The notes under the pieces: model-generated
Databases searched by the model: none
What the model was told of the DNA's origin: nothing
What the model saw: only the letters and a program-made list of their open reading frames with translations
Made by a program: the position numbers and the translations under genes
Source of the DNA: CAZHZT01 sp964537285
GTDB lineage: Bacteria; Bacteroidota; Bacteroidia; Chitinophagales; Saprospiraceae
NCBI GenBank assembly: GCA_964537285.1
Contig: CAZHZT010000019.1
Coordinates: 1-62,628 of the forward strand
Reading direction: 5' to 3'
Length of the DNA: 62,628 nt
In this document: positions 17,007-27,099 of the stretch, piece after piece
How the letters are laid out: each line of letters begins with the position of its first letter
Numbering within the stretch: the first letter of the stretch is position 1

Positions 17007-19121
17007 ATGGATATTAAAAATGAGGTACTATACAGGGTTTACATTGTGCTATTTCTGGTTATAATAGCTGCTGTTGCTATTGCCGTGAAAACGGTTCAGA
17101 TCAGTGTGGTACAAGGGGCCGATTGGCGTAAGAAGCTGGATAGCCTCTATGTGAAGTCTATACCGGTAGAAGCGCCTCGTGGGAATATTTTAACTGCGGA
17201 TGGAAGTTTTCTGGCTACTTCCTTGCCTTCATTTGATATTCGAATGGACTTAATGACCATTGATACGGTGGTTTTTGAAAAACATCTTGACTCATTGGCT
17301 CATTGCCTGGCTACGTTTGTAGACAATACCTATACAGTAGGTGGTTACAGAGCATTTCTGGCAGAGCAAAGAGCACAAGGGCAACGATATCTTTTAATAA
17401 AAAGAAATGCCACTTTTGCTGAAATGCAAATGATGAGCGAGTTCCCGATCTTTAAACTTGGTCGATTTCAGGGAGGATTTATTGCTGAGCCGGCCCATGA
17501 CCGCTTACATCCTTTTAAACAGCTGGCTTACAGGACAATTGGCTACACTAAAGGGGATAGAAAAATTGGCCTGGAGGGGTTCTTCGATGACGTCCTGGCG
17601 GGGGAAGCAGGAAGAAGGTTGGTGTTTCGAGCTCCCGGAAATGTTTGGATTCCTTTAATCAGTTATTCCCACATTGAACCGGAAAGAGGGAAGGATATTG
17701 TTACTACAATTGATGTTAATATCCAGGATATCACACATAAAGCTCTGCTCAGAGCACTTAACTCACACGATGCTGAAAGCGGAACAGCCATTGTAATGGA
17801 TGTTAAATCCGGAGAAATTAAGGCTATTTCTAATTTAGGGAGGATTGATAATGGGTGGTATGAAATTTATAATTACGCTGTGGGAAGTGCTTACGAACCG
17901 GGTTCAACCTTTAAGATCGCTTCGGTAATGGCCTTGCTGGAAGATGGCTTGGTCGATTTGACCGATTCTGTATTTCTCAATAAAGGCCGCGCTACATTTT
18001 ACGAGGAAGAAATGGTGGATGCGGTTTATCATGAATTTGATTCCGCATCTCTACAGCAAGCATTTGAAATCTCTTCTAATGTGGGGATTGCAACACTAGT
18101 TCAAAAACACTACGGAGATGAAGCTAAAGCCGATCAATTTATAAAACGATTGAGGCAGTTTAATCTTCATCTTCCTACAGATATTGAAATCGAGGGGGAA
18201 GCACCTCCTTATCTTAAAGAAGCTTATAATCAGAACGAACAATGGAGTGGTATTACTCTGCCCTGGATGTCTATCGGTTATGAAGTGTTATTAACTCCTT
18301 TACAATTGCTGACTTTTGTGAATGCTATCGCTAATGATGGCATGATGGTAAAACCTTTACTTGTTAAGGAAATACAGAACCAGGGTGAAACTGAAAAGGC
18401 TTTCAAGCCAACCGTTATTAAAAAAAGTATAGCTTCCAGAGCGACTATTCAGAAAGTACAACAGCTGCTATCAGGTGTTGTGGAAAGGGGGACCGCCAAA
18501 AAATTAAAAACAGATCTTTACTCCTTTGCGGGTAAAACAGGCACCGCACAGATAAACTACAAAAAATTTAAAGGAACTAAAAGTATCCGCTACCGGGCTT
18601 CTTTTGCAGGGTATTTCCCCGCTGACAATCCCAGGTATACGTGCATGGTTGTTATTACAGATCCGAAGAAAAACGGAAGGTATGGCGGGGAAGTTGCAGG
18701 ACCGGTATTTCGAGAAATAGCAGATCACTGCTTCTATTCACATATTGATATGCATCCGGCAATGAACGATACAGCAAAGCCAGTGCTAACAGGAATTAAA
18801 CTCCCAAAGGAAGCTGTTGGCTTTCGCAATGAAATGGTCTATTTATTGAAGCACCTTAACCTGAATTATGATGTAATTCCAAGTACAACTTATTGGACAT
18901 CATTGGGAGAACAACAGGACACGCTCACTTTGAACAATCGACCGATAATAAAAGGAAAGGTTCCTAATGTTACTGGAATGGGCCTTCGGGATGCTTTGTT
19001 TATTCTGGAAAATCTTGGCCTGGAAGTCATTGTAAGGGGAAATGAAGGCAAAGTGATCCGGCAATCATTAAGGGTAGGAACAGATGTTAAAGGGCAAAAA
19101 ATAACCATAACTTTAGGATAG
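17007..19121 (+). CDS. ftsI: Septal penicillin-binding protein (FtsI/PBP3) with PASTA domain
   Basis: A 704-residue class B PBP. An N-terminal membrane anchor (about 10-30) leads to the dimerisation domain (PRGNILTADGSFLATSLP). The transpeptidase domain has Ser300-TFK, SSN at 356-358 and KTG at 510-512. A single PASTA domain ends the protein (GKVPNVTGMGLRDALFILE). It cross-links septal peptidoglycan with FtsW. It follows ftsL by 15 bp. Confidence 0.95.
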   Translation: MDIKNEVLYRVYIVLFLVIIAAVAIAVKTVQISVVQGADWRKKLDSLYVKSIPVEAPRGNILTADGSFLATSLPSFDIRMDLMTIDTVVFEKHLDSLAHCLATFVDNTYTVGGYRAFLAEQRAQGQRYLLIKRNATFAEMQMMSEFPIFKLGRFQGGFIAEPAHDRLHPFKQLAYRTIGYTKGDRKIGLEGFFDDVLAGEAGRRLVFRAPGNVWIPLISYSHIEPERGKDIVTTIDVNIQDITHKALLRALNSHDAESGTAIVMDVKSGEIKAISNLGRIDNGWYEIYNYAVGSAYEPGSTFKIASVMALLEDGLVDLTDSVFLNKGRATFYEEEMVDAVYHEFDSASLQQAFEISSNVGIATLVQKHYGDEAKADQFIKRLRQFNLHLPTDIEIEGEAPPYLKEAYNQNEQWSGITLPWMSIGYEVLLTPLQLLTFVNAIANDGMMVKPLLVKEIQNQGETEKAFKPTVIKKSIASRATIQKVQQLLSGVVERGTAKKLKTDLYSFAGKTGTAQINYKKFKGTKSIRYRASFAGYFPADNPRYTCMVVITDPKKNGRYGGEVAGPVFREIADHCFYSHIDMHPAMNDTAKPVLTGIKLPKEAVGFRNEMVYLLKHLNLNYDVIPSTTYWTSLGEQQDTLTLNNRPIIKGKVPNVTGMGLRDALFILENLGLEVIVRGNEGKVIRQSLRVGTDVKGQKITITLG

Positions 19122-19146
19122 TTGAATATTACAGAACAGTATCAAA

Positions 19147-20613
19147 TTGAAAACGCTAAAAGAAATATTAAGCAATCTATCTCCTAGGGCCATCCACGGA
19201 AATGTGGATGTGGAGATTATGAATATAACCCAAGACTCGCGTAAGGTTGAGCCTGGGACTATGTTTGTGGCAACGAAAGGACTGAGAGTGGATGGCCATA
19301 CTTTTATTTCGGATGCTCTGAAAAAAGGAGCGGTTGCAATTTTGTGTGAAGAAACCCCTGAGCGTTTTGAAGAGGATTGTGCTTATATAGAAGTTGAGGA
19401 TTCCAGGGAAGCATTAGGAGCAGTAGCTCAGGCATTTTATGATTTTCCGTCAGAGAAACTCAAATTGGTGGGGGTTACTGGTACCAATGGAAAAACCTCC
19501 ACGACTACCTTGCTTTTTAATCTGTTTGAAAAGTTAGGTTATCGTGCAGGGCTAATATCCACCAATATCATTCGAATGCCGGGAAAAGAGATTCAGGCTA
19601 CTAAAACTACCCCGGATACACTGGATTTAAATGCATTGTTGAATGAAATGGTAAATGCGGGATGCGATTATGTTTTTATGGAAGTGAGTTCACACGCTGT
19701 TCATCAACGCAGAATCGCAGGCGCTGAGTTTGCCGGAGCTATTTTTACCAATATTACACATGACCATCTGGACTACCATAAGACCTTTAGTAATTACATC
19801 AATGCCAAGAAGCGTTTTTTTGATGATTTAGCGCCGCAGGCTTTTGCACTAAGCAATAGAGATGACAGAAGAGGAGAGGTGATGTTGCAGAACACAAAAG
19901 CTGATAAGCATTACTACAGTTTACGAAAGCCAAGTGGCTTCAAAGCAAAAATAATTGAAAATAGTATTTGGGGGCTGCACCTGGAAATGGACGGGGCGGA
20001 TTTTCACAGCCCTTTGATCGGAAAGTTCAACGCATATAATTTACTGGCTTGCTATGCAGCCGCGTGCTTGCTCGGAATGGATAAACAGGAAATTCTGCTA
20101 TCTCTGAGTGCTTTGGAAACGGCCGAAGGGCGTTTTGAAAAAATTGAGGACCGTCAAAGTGGGGTGCTTGGAATTGTGGATTATGCTCACACTCCGGATG
20201 CTTTGGAGAATGTACTGCAAACCATCGATTCTATTAATAAAAAGCAACATCATATCATCACAGTGATAGGATGCGGAGGGGATAGGGACAAGCAAAAACG
20301 CCCCATTATGGCCAGAATTGCTTGCGCGTATAGTGATCAGGTTATTCTTACGTCTGACAATCCCAGGAGTGAAGATCCAACAGTGATCATGAAAGAGATG
20401 GAGGAAGGCATTTTACCTAAAGACAAACGTAAGGTCTTTTCCATCATTGATCGCAAACAAGCGATTCGGACGGCAGTTAAATTGGCGAAAAAAGGGGATA
20501 TCATTGTGTTGGCAGGTAAAGGGCATGAGAAGTATCAGGAAATAGAAGGTAAAAAGATACCTTTTGATGATAAAGTAGTTTTTAAAGATGCATTAGACTT
20601 GACTCTGAAATAG
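19147..20613 (+). CDS. murE: UDP-MurNAc-tripeptide synthetase
   Basis: A 488-residue Mur ligase, adding the third residue to UDP-MurNAc-L-Ala-D-Glu. The ATP loop is GVTGTNGKTSTTT (about 109-121), followed by MEVSSHAVHQRR with the carbamylated-lysine region and HDHLDYHKT. TSDNPRSEDP carries the DNPR signature of meso-diaminopimelate-specific enzymes. The start is TTG at 19147; a non-ATG start fits the absence of an upstream ATG. A repeat-bearing gap separates it from mraY. Confidence 0.95.
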   Translation: MKTLKEILSNLSPRAIHGNVDVEIMNITQDSRKVEPGTMFVATKGLRVDGHTFISDALKKGAVAILCEETPERFEEDCAYIEVEDSREALGAVAQAFYDFPSEKLKLVGVTGTNGKTSTTTLLFNLFEKLGYRAGLISTNIIRMPGKEIQATKTTPDTLDLNALLNEMVNAGCDYVFMEVSSHAVHQRRIAGAEFAGAIFTNITHDHLDYHKTFSNYINAKKRFFDDLAPQAFALSNRDDRRGEVMLQNTKADKHYYSLRKPSGFKAKIIENSIWGLHLEMDGADFHSPLIGKFNAYNLLACYAAACLLGMDKQEILLSLSALETAEGRFEKIEDRQSGVLGIVDYAHTPDALENVLQTIDSINKKQHHIITVIGCGGDRDKQKRPIMARIACAYSDQVILTSDNPRSEDPTVIMKEMEEGILPKDKRKVFSIIDRKQAIRTAVKLAKKGDIIVLAGKGHEKYQEIEGKKIPFDDKVVFKDALDLTLK

Positions 20614-20728
20614 TCTATTAAGCGAGTGTTACTTAATTCAATCATTTGAAATTGAATTGGTGTGGAAAAATATATCCTGTGGAACCGTAAATTTTTCCTA
20701 CATTCAGCACTCGCAACGAGGGTATTCT

Positions 20729-20746
20729 TAGTTCCTGAAGCACTAG
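20729..20746 (-). repeat. Solo end of the 8531-8696 repeat family
   Basis: On the minus strand this reads CTAGTGCTTCAGGAACTAA-like sequence, matching the end of the palindrome at 8531. It is embedded in the 192-bp murE-mraY spacer, which otherwise shows only short inverted pairs and no reading frame. Confidence 0.55.
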
Positions 20747-20805
20747 AGTACTACTTTTAAGACACTCTTGATTTACTACTTCATAAACAAAACGATTCCA
20801 ACGAT

Positions 20806-22065
20806 ATGCTTTATCATCTATTTGATTATTTGCAAAAAACAGTCGATTTGCGGGGAGCGGGTTTGTTTCAATACATCTCCTTCCGTGCAGGGCTGGCAAT
20901 TATTATTTCCTTAATTATTTCAATGGTTTTCGGAAGGAGAATCATTCTTTATTTGAAAAGATTGCAAATTGGAGAAACGGTAAGAGATCTTGGGCTAAAA
21001 GGTCAAAAGCAGAAAGAAGGTACACCTACCATGGGAGGTACGATCATTATTCTAGCCATTTTGGTTCCTTGCTTGCTGCTGGCCAGGCTGGACAATGTTT
21101 ACATCCTTTTAATGATCCTTTCAACCATTTGGATGGGGACTATCGGTTTCATTGATGACTACATTAAAGTGTTCAGGAAAAATAAAAAAGGATTAAGCGG
21201 AAAATTTAAAGTAATTGGCCAGGTTGGTTTTGGGCTTATTGTGGGCTTAACCATGATTATGAGTCAGGATATAGTCGTTAGGGTGCCGGTGCAGGAAGCT
21301 TATGACAATAATTATACCATTGTAAAGCAGGAACCTGTTCCAAACCCAAGGCGTCCGGACCAACTGGTGGAGATGGCATACGTAAAGACAACCATCACGA
21401 ATGTGCCCTTTTTCAAAGGTAATCAGTTGGATTATAGCGAGTTGCTGTTTTTTATGGGAGAAAACGCCAAATACTGGGCTTGGCTGATTTTTGTTCCCGT
21501 CGTTATTTTTCTGGTTACAGCGGTTTCCAATGCGGCTAATCTGACAGATGGCCTTGATGGATTAGCGACGGGAGTGTCCGGGATAATCGGTGCTACTTTG
21601 GGGATTTTAGCCTACGTTTCCGGTAATACCATAGCCGCTGATTATTTGAACATTCTCTATTTACCGGATACCGGAGAATTAGTGATTTTCTCTGCTTGTT
21701 TTGTAGGGGCCTGTATAGGTTTTTTATGGTATAATTCTTTTCCCGCTCAGGTATTCATGGGGGATACAGGTAGCCTGACTTTGGGAGGAATTATTGCAGC
21801 GATGGCCATTTTGATTCGCAAAGAGCTATTGATACCTGTTTTGTGTGGAGTGTTCCTGCTGGAAACCTTGTCGGTGATCATTCAGGTTTCTTACTTCAAA
21901 TACACGAAGCGCAAATATGGAGAAGGGAGGCGTGTTTTTTTGATGTCGCCAATTCATCATCATTTTCAAAAGAAAGGGATGCACGAAGCTAAAATTGTTG
22001 CGCGTTTTTGGATTGTTGGAATATTGTTAGCCGTTTTAACCGTGATTACCCTAAAAATCAGATAA
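20806..22065 (+). CDS. mraY: Phospho-MurNAc-pentapeptide translocase
   Basis: A 419-residue ten-helix membrane enzyme forming lipid I from UDP-MurNAc-pentapeptide and undecaprenyl phosphate. Family motifs include KEGTPTMGGT, GFIDDYIKV (Asp pair), NAANLTDGLDGLATG, FMGDTGSL and MSPIHHHFQKKG. A loop insertion of about 60 residues (165-225) is longer than in E. coli, as is common in Bacteroidota. murD follows after 2 bp. Confidence 0.97.
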   Translation: MLYHLFDYLQKTVDLRGAGLFQYISFRAGLAIIISLIISMVFGRRIILYLKRLQIGETVRDLGLKGQKQKEGTPTMGGTIIILAILVPCLLLARLDNVYILLMILSTIWMGTIGFIDDYIKVFRKNKKGLSGKFKVIGQVGFGLIVGLTMIMSQDIVVRVPVQEAYDNNYTIVKQEPVPNPRRPDQLVEMAYVKTTITNVPFFKGNQLDYSELLFFMGENAKYWAWLIFVPVVIFLVTAVSNAANLTDGLDGLATGVSGIIGATLGILAYVSGNTIAADYLNILYLPDTGELVIFSACFVGACIGFLWYNSFPAQVFMGDTGSLTLGGIIAAMAILIRKELLIPVLCGVFLLETLSVIIQVSYFKYTKRKYGEGRRVFLMSPIHHHFQKKGMHEAKIVARFWIVGILLAVLTVITLKIR

Positions 22066-22067
22066 AA

Positions 22068-23387
22068 ATGAAAGAGAAGCTTGTTGTTTTAGGGGCAGGC
22101 GAAAGTGGGATAGGAGCAGCCTTACTGGGGAAGAAAAATGGGTTTGAGGTTTTTGTTTCCGATTATGGCAAGATAAAAGAGGTTTTTAAAAAAGAATTAA
22201 CAGAAGCGGATATCCCCTTTGAGGAAGGTGGACATAGCTGGGATCGGATAAGTGATGCCGATTTGATTGTAAAAAGTCCAGGCATCCCAAATACGATAGC
22301 TTTGATTCGTCGGCTAAAAGAAGCTGACATACCAGTAATTGGAGAAGTAGAGTTTGCTTTTCGTTATTGCGAAGCTAAAATAATTGGAATAACAGGCAGC
22401 AACGGAAAGACAACAACGACCTTATTACTTTATCATTTGCTTTCCGGAGCGCTTGAAAATGTAGGAGTAGGAGGCAATGTAGGGAATAGCTTTGCTCGCC
22501 TGATGCTAGAGCAAAAGTTTGATTATCTGGTGCTGGAATTAAGTAGCTTTCAGCTAGATGACATTCAGGAATTTCGACCGGATATTGCCATTTTGCTAAA
22601 TATTACGGCTGATCACCTGGATCGATATGATTATAAACTGGATAACTATATCCAGGCAAAGTTTAGAATAACACGCAATCAGCAAAAGAGCGATTGGTTT
22701 ATTTACAATAAAGACGATAAGAATATTCGGGGCTATTTAGAGGCAAATGTTCCTCGGGCAAAAATGCATGGTGTTGAGTTCCCTTCAGAAATTTCCGAAG
22801 TTGATTGGAATGCTGAAATGAATTACAAAGTTGTAAACCCTGCATTGAAAGGGGTTCATAATCAGTTTAATACCCAATGTGCTTTGGAGGCTTGTAAAAT
22901 TCTGGGAATAAAGCCGGAAGGAATTCAGGGTCGCCTGGACTCATTTGTGAATCAGCCCCACCGCATGGAGCTTGTAGGAGTACATCAGGGAGTAGCCTAC
23001 ATAAATGATAGCAAAGCAACGAATGTGGACGCTGTCTACTACGCTCTGGATGCCGTTGATGGCCCGATCGTATGGGTATTGGGAGGATTAGACAAAGGAA
23101 ACGATTATCGTTTATTGGACGAACCTGCGCGAGAAAAAGTGCGGGCGATTGTCTGTCTGGGTGCAGATAACTCAAAAATAAAAGAATACTATGGCAGCTG
23201 GAGCCTGCCCATTATTGAAACAAGAACAGCCAGGGAGGCTGTAGTACAAGCTCAAAAGCTGGCAAGTCAAGGCGATACGGTTTTGTTGTCGCCGGCATGT
23301 TCAAGTTTTGATTTATTTGAAAATTTTGCTCAAAGAGGAGATTTTTTTCGGGAAGCAGTAAAAGAAATGATGAACGAACCAAAATAA
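22068..23387 (+). CDS. murD: UDP-MurNAc-L-alanine:D-glutamate ligase
   Basis: A 439-residue Mur ligase. The N-terminal UDP-binding region is VVLGAGESGIGAALLG; the ATP loop is GITGSNGKTTTT, then LELSSFQLD, ITADHLDRYD, INDSKATNVDA and LSPACSSFD. It adds D-Glu to UDP-MurNAc-L-Ala. The ATG at 22068, two bases after the mraY stop, is preferred to a start inside mraY. Confidence 0.96.
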   Translation: MKEKLVVLGAGESGIGAALLGKKNGFEVFVSDYGKIKEVFKKELTEADIPFEEGGHSWDRISDADLIVKSPGIPNTIALIRRLKEADIPVIGEVEFAFRYCEAKIIGITGSNGKTTTTLLLYHLLSGALENVGVGGNVGNSFARLMLEQKFDYLVLELSSFQLDDIQEFRPDIAILLNITADHLDRYDYKLDNYIQAKFRITRNQQKSDWFIYNKDDKNIRGYLEANVPRAKMHGVEFPSEISEVDWNAEMNYKVVNPALKGVHNQFNTQCALEACKILGIKPEGIQGRLDSFVNQPHRMELVGVHQGVAYINDSKATNVDAVYYALDAVDGPIVWVLGGLDKGNDYRLLDEPAREKVRAIVCLGADNSKIKEYYGSWSLPIIETRTAREAVVQAQKLASQGDTVLLSPACSSFDLFENFAQRGDFFREAVKEMMNEPK

Positions 23388-23400
23388 ATAACTCAACTAT

Positions 23401-24537
23401 ATGTCTTTTGGAAATCGGATATATGCAGAATTAAGAGGTGACCGGGCGATCTGGATGATCGTAGCTGTTCTGGCTATTTTCTCTATTTTAACCGTTTACA
23501 GCTCTACTGGTACGATTGCCTACAGAGATAGGGGAGGGAATACCGAGTTCTATTTGCTGAAGCAGTTGATCATTATTGGGGCAGGCTTGATATTGACATA
23601 CTTCTGCTACATCTTGCATTACAATAAGTACAAATCGGCAGCTCCATATTTAGTAATTCTTGCAGTTCCGCTACTGTTTTATACAATAGCTTATGGTTCC
23701 GATTTAAATGACGCACGAAGATGGATTGAGGTGCCGGGTTTGCCCTTTACGTTTCAAACATCAGAATTTGCCAAACTCGCTTTAATCATTTATGTAGCTA
23801 AGGAAATCTCTAAGCGAAAGGAATATATAAAGGATTTTAAAAGTGCTTTTGTCCCGATTATTGTACCTGTTTTATTGATATGTGGTTTAATAGCACCTGC
23901 GGATTTATCGACGGCTATATTGCTATTTGGAACGACTATCCTGATGATGTTTATGGGTAGGGTTGCGCCACAATATATATTATTACTGCTGTTTTTAGGC
24001 GTTGTGGTATTTGCTTTTTTAATCATTATTGGAGAATTCTTTCCTAATGTGGTGAGGGTAGATACCTGGGTGTCGAGAATGCAAGCTTTTGTGGAGGGAA
24101 CGGGAGATAAATATCAGGTTAATCATGCCAAAATTGCCATTTCTAATGGCCATATATTGGGCGTGGGGCCCGGCAATAGCGTATTGAGGAACTATTTGCC
24201 GGCACCTTATTCTGACTTTATTTACGCTATTATTTGTGAAGAGTACGGTTTGTGGGGAGGGTTTTTGATTTTATTATTGTATTTATTTCTCTTTTTCCGG
24301 GCAGTATCCCTTGTTACACGAAGCCCGAAGACTTTCGGAGCAATGCTGGCTTTAGGGGTGAGTTTGATATTAGTCTTACAGGCTTTAGCTAATATGGCAG
24401 TTTCGGTTAATTTGGTGCCGGTGACGGGGCTGACACTGCCCATGCTCAGTATGGGGGGGACTTCCATCATTTTTTCAAGTATAGCCTTAGGTATGCTCCT
24501 GAGCGTCAGTCGCTATATAGAAAAGGTTACTTCATAA
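23401..24537 (+). CDS. ftsW: Peptidoglycan polymerase FtsW (SEDS family)
   Basis: A 378-residue SEDS protein with about ten membrane segments. Conserved blocks include DARRWI, TFQTSEFAKLALIIY and GVGPGNSVLRNYLPAPYSDFIYAIICEE, and the C-terminal VTGLTLPMLSMGGTS. It polymerises glycan strands from lipid II at the septum with FtsI. A RodA role is possible for SEDS proteins in general, but placement between murD and murG supports FtsW. Confidence 0.93.
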   Translation: MSFGNRIYAELRGDRAIWMIVAVLAIFSILTVYSSTGTIAYRDRGGNTEFYLLKQLIIIGAGLILTYFCYILHYNKYKSAAPYLVILAVPLLFYTIAYGSDLNDARRWIEVPGLPFTFQTSEFAKLALIIYVAKEISKRKEYIKDFKSAFVPIIVPVLLICGLIAPADLSTAILLFGTTILMMFMGRVAPQYILLLLFLGVVVFAFLIIIGEFFPNVVRVDTWVSRMQAFVEGTGDKYQVNHAKIAISNGHILGVGPGNSVLRNYLPAPYSDFIYAIICEEYGLWGGFLILLLYLFLFFRAVSLVTRSPKTFGAMLALGVSLILVLQALANMAVSVNLVPVTGLTLPMLSMGGTSIIFSSIALGMLLSVSRYIEKVTS

Positions 24538-24544
24538 AACACCA

Positions 24545-25714
24545 ATGAAAATGGAAAACTCCGTAAGACCAGTAAAATCTTGGGATCTTGAGAAAATCAG
24601 GCAAGCCCATTTGCCTCAAAACAAAAAATGGAAAGTGGTTATTAGCGGTGGTGGAACCGGAGGCCATGTATTTCCTGCAATTGCGATTGCCGATACCTTA
24701 AAAGCGGTCAATCCAAATATTGACATCCTGTTTGTTGGAGCAAAAGGTAAGATGGAAATGACCAGAGTGCCGAAAGCAGGGTATAAAATTGAAGGCTTAT
24801 GGATAAGTGGTTTTCAACGAAAGTTGAGTTTGCGGAATGTAATGTTCCCCTTTAAGCTGATCTCAAGCCTGATCAGAGCTCGGAGAATACTCAGAACGTT
24901 CAAACCGAATGTAGCAATAGGGGTAGGAGGATATGCTTCCGGACCTTTGTTGGAAATGGCCGTTAGAAAAGGCATTCCAAGCTTGATACAAGAACAAAAT
25001 TCATTCCCGGGAATCACTAATCGACTGCTGGGAAAACGCGTTGATAAAGTATGTGTAGCTTATCCAAATATGGATAGGTTTTTCCCAAAAGAAAAAATCG
25101 TTTTAACAGGAAATCCTGTGCGCTCAGATATTACTGATATTGAAGGAAAAAGAAACGAAGGAATCCAATACTACGGATTAGCATCAAATAAAAAGGTTGT
25201 CTTAGTTCTTGGAGGAAGCCTGGGAGCGCGCTCTATCAATGAAAGTCTAAGAAATAATGTTGATAATTTGAGCAGGCAAACAGATGTGGAAATACTCTGG
25301 CAATGTGGAAAGCTATATATCGATAGCTTTAAAGAAACGGAAACAGCAAAATTGCCGAATGTGCATATCACTGCTTTTTTAGATCGGATGGATCTCGCTT
25401 ATGCGGCAGCTGATATTGTTATTTCAAGAGCAGGAGCCTTAACGGTTTCGGAGCTTTGTATAGTCGGTAAGCCTTCGATTTTGGTGCCTTCTCCAAATGT
25501 GGCAGAAGACCATCAAACAAAAAATGCAATGGCTTTGGTAACAAGAGATGCGGCTGTTTTAATTAATGATGCGGAAGCATACCAAGCCATTCCTAAAGCC
25601 CTTGAGCTTTTGAAAGATGAAGCAGCTTTAAAAAGCCTGAGTTCCAAAATTAAAGAAATGGCGCATACAGATGCGGCGGAGGCTATTGTTAATGAAGTAT
25701 TTAAAATAATGTAA
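24545..25714 (+). CDS. murG: UDP-GlcNAc:lipid I N-acetylglucosaminyltransferase
   Basis: A 389-residue GT28 enzyme making lipid II at the inner face of the membrane. The glycine-rich loop is VVISGGGTGGHVFPAIAIAD; VGVGGYASGP, QEQNSFPGITNRLL, VLVLGGSLGARSIN and SRAGALTVSELC follow. About 30 residues precede the usual N-terminus (MKMENSVRPVKSWDLEKIR), so the true start could be internal. It lies 7 bp after ftsW. Confidence 0.95.
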   Translation: MKMENSVRPVKSWDLEKIRQAHLPQNKKWKVVISGGGTGGHVFPAIAIADTLKAVNPNIDILFVGAKGKMEMTRVPKAGYKIEGLWISGFQRKLSLRNVMFPFKLISSLIRARRILRTFKPNVAIGVGGYASGPLLEMAVRKGIPSLIQEQNSFPGITNRLLGKRVDKVCVAYPNMDRFFPKEKIVLTGNPVRSDITDIEGKRNEGIQYYGLASNKKVVLVLGGSLGARSINESLRNNVDNLSRQTDVEILWQCGKLYIDSFKETETAKLPNVHITAFLDRMDLAYAAADIVISRAGALTVSELCIVGKPSILVPSPNVAEDHQTKNAMALVTRDAAVLINDAEAYQAIPKALELLKDEAALKSLSSKIKEMAHTDAAEAIVNEVFKIM

Positions 25715-25725
25715 TTATTTAGCCG

Positions 25726-27099
25726 ATGGATTTAGATAACCTCAAATCGGTATATTTTATCGGAATCGGCGGAATTGGAATGAGTGCCCTGGCCCGTTAT
25801 TTTAATTTCTTGGGCATAAAAACCAAAGGGTATGACAAAACAGAAACTATTCTGACCAAAAAGTTGGTTAGTGAAGGCATTGACATACATTATGAAGAAG
25901 CACCTGAAAGCATCCCTGATCACGTAGATTTAGTTGTCTACACGCCTGCAATTCCGGCAACTAACCTGGAATTACAATTCGTTAGGAAAAAGGGAATTAA
26001 GCTTCTAAAAAGGGCTGAAGTGCTGGGGATGATCAGTAGAAACAAACCGGCTATCGCTGTTGCGGGTACACACGGGAAAACAACGACCAGTACGCTTATC
26101 ACTCATTTGTTAAGAAGTGGTGGAGTGGATTGCACGGCTTTTTTGGGGGGAATTTCCGTAAATGTGGGCGGCAACTTCGTCCAGGGGATGTCAGATTGGG
26201 TTGTCGTGGAAGCAGATGAATACGATCGTTCTTTTTTACATCTGGAACCGTCGCTTTCGGTGATTACATCTTTGGATGCTGACCATCTTGATATCTATGG
26301 AGATGAATCTTCTATTTTAGAGACGGGCTTCAAGGCCTTCATCCGGTGTTTGCAAAAAGAAGGAACCTTATTGTTGTGCAATGGCCTGGATGAAAAACTA
26401 GGCTCAGAGGATGTACTCAAAGCGATTAACTGGAAGTCCTATGGTATTGAAAACGGGGCTTTTAAAGCGACCAATATTGAAGTACGAGAAGGGGCCTTTT
26501 ATTTTGATTTTTTGGGACCTGAAGTGAGCTTAGAGGGATTAATGCTCCCTTTACCCGGAAGGCACAATGTAGAGAATGCCGTAGCAGCTATTTCTGTTGC
26601 CTTGACTTTGGGAGTTGATCCGGATAAAATAAAACCTGGCCTGGCTTCTTTTAAAGGCATAAAGCGAAGGTTTGAGAGGGTTTTTCAGTCGGATAAAGTT
26701 ACTTACATTGATGATTACGCTCATCATCCGACTGAACTGAAAGCAGCTATTGGTGCAGCGCAGGAACTGTTTCCCGGCAAAAAGTTGTTGGGTGTTTTCC
26801 AGCCGCATCTTTTTACCAGAACCAGAGATTTTGAAGAAGGTTTTGTTAGAGAATTAGAGAAATTAGATGCGGTAGCCTTGCTACCTATCTATCCGGCGAG
26901 AGAAGAACCGATAGCAGGAGTGAGTTCAAAGATGATATTCGAAAAAATGAAACACGATCAAAAGTTTTTAATTGAAAAAGCAGAAGTTATTAAACTAATT
27001 GAATCTATAAAGCCGGATGTCATCCTTACGTTAGGTGCCGGCGATATTGATCAACTGGTAGAACCAATAAAATCGCATTTGGATTATGGCAAAGAATGA
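25726..27099 (+). CDS. murC: UDP-MurNAc:L-alanine ligase
   Basis: A 457-residue Mur ligase. YFIGIGGIGMSALAR opens the UDP-binding domain, AVAGTHGKTTTSTL is the ATP loop, VEADEYDRSF and SLDADHLDIYGD follow, and YIDDYAHHPTEL marks the C-terminal domain. It adds L-Ala to UDP-MurNAc, the first peptide step. Its last 14 bp overlap ftsQ. Confidence 0.96.
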   Translation: MDLDNLKSVYFIGIGGIGMSALARYFNFLGIKTKGYDKTETILTKKLVSEGIDIHYEEAPESIPDHVDLVVYTPAIPATNLELQFVRKKGIKLLKRAEVLGMISRNKPAIAVAGTHGKTTTSTLITHLLRSGGVDCTAFLGGISVNVGGNFVQGMSDWVVVEADEYDRSFLHLEPSLSVITSLDADHLDIYGDESSILETGFKAFIRCLQKEGTLLLCNGLDEKLGSEDVLKAINWKSYGIENGAFKATNIEVREGAFYFDFLGPEVSLEGLMLPLPGRHNVENAVAAISVALTLGVDPDKIKPGLASFKGIKRRFERVFQSDKVTYIDDYAHHPTELKAAIGAAQELFPGKKLLGVFQPHLFTRTRDFEEGFVRELEKLDAVALLPIYPAREEPIAGVSSKMIFEKMKHDQKFLIEKAEVIKLIESIKPDVILTLGAGDIDQLVEPIKSHLDYGKE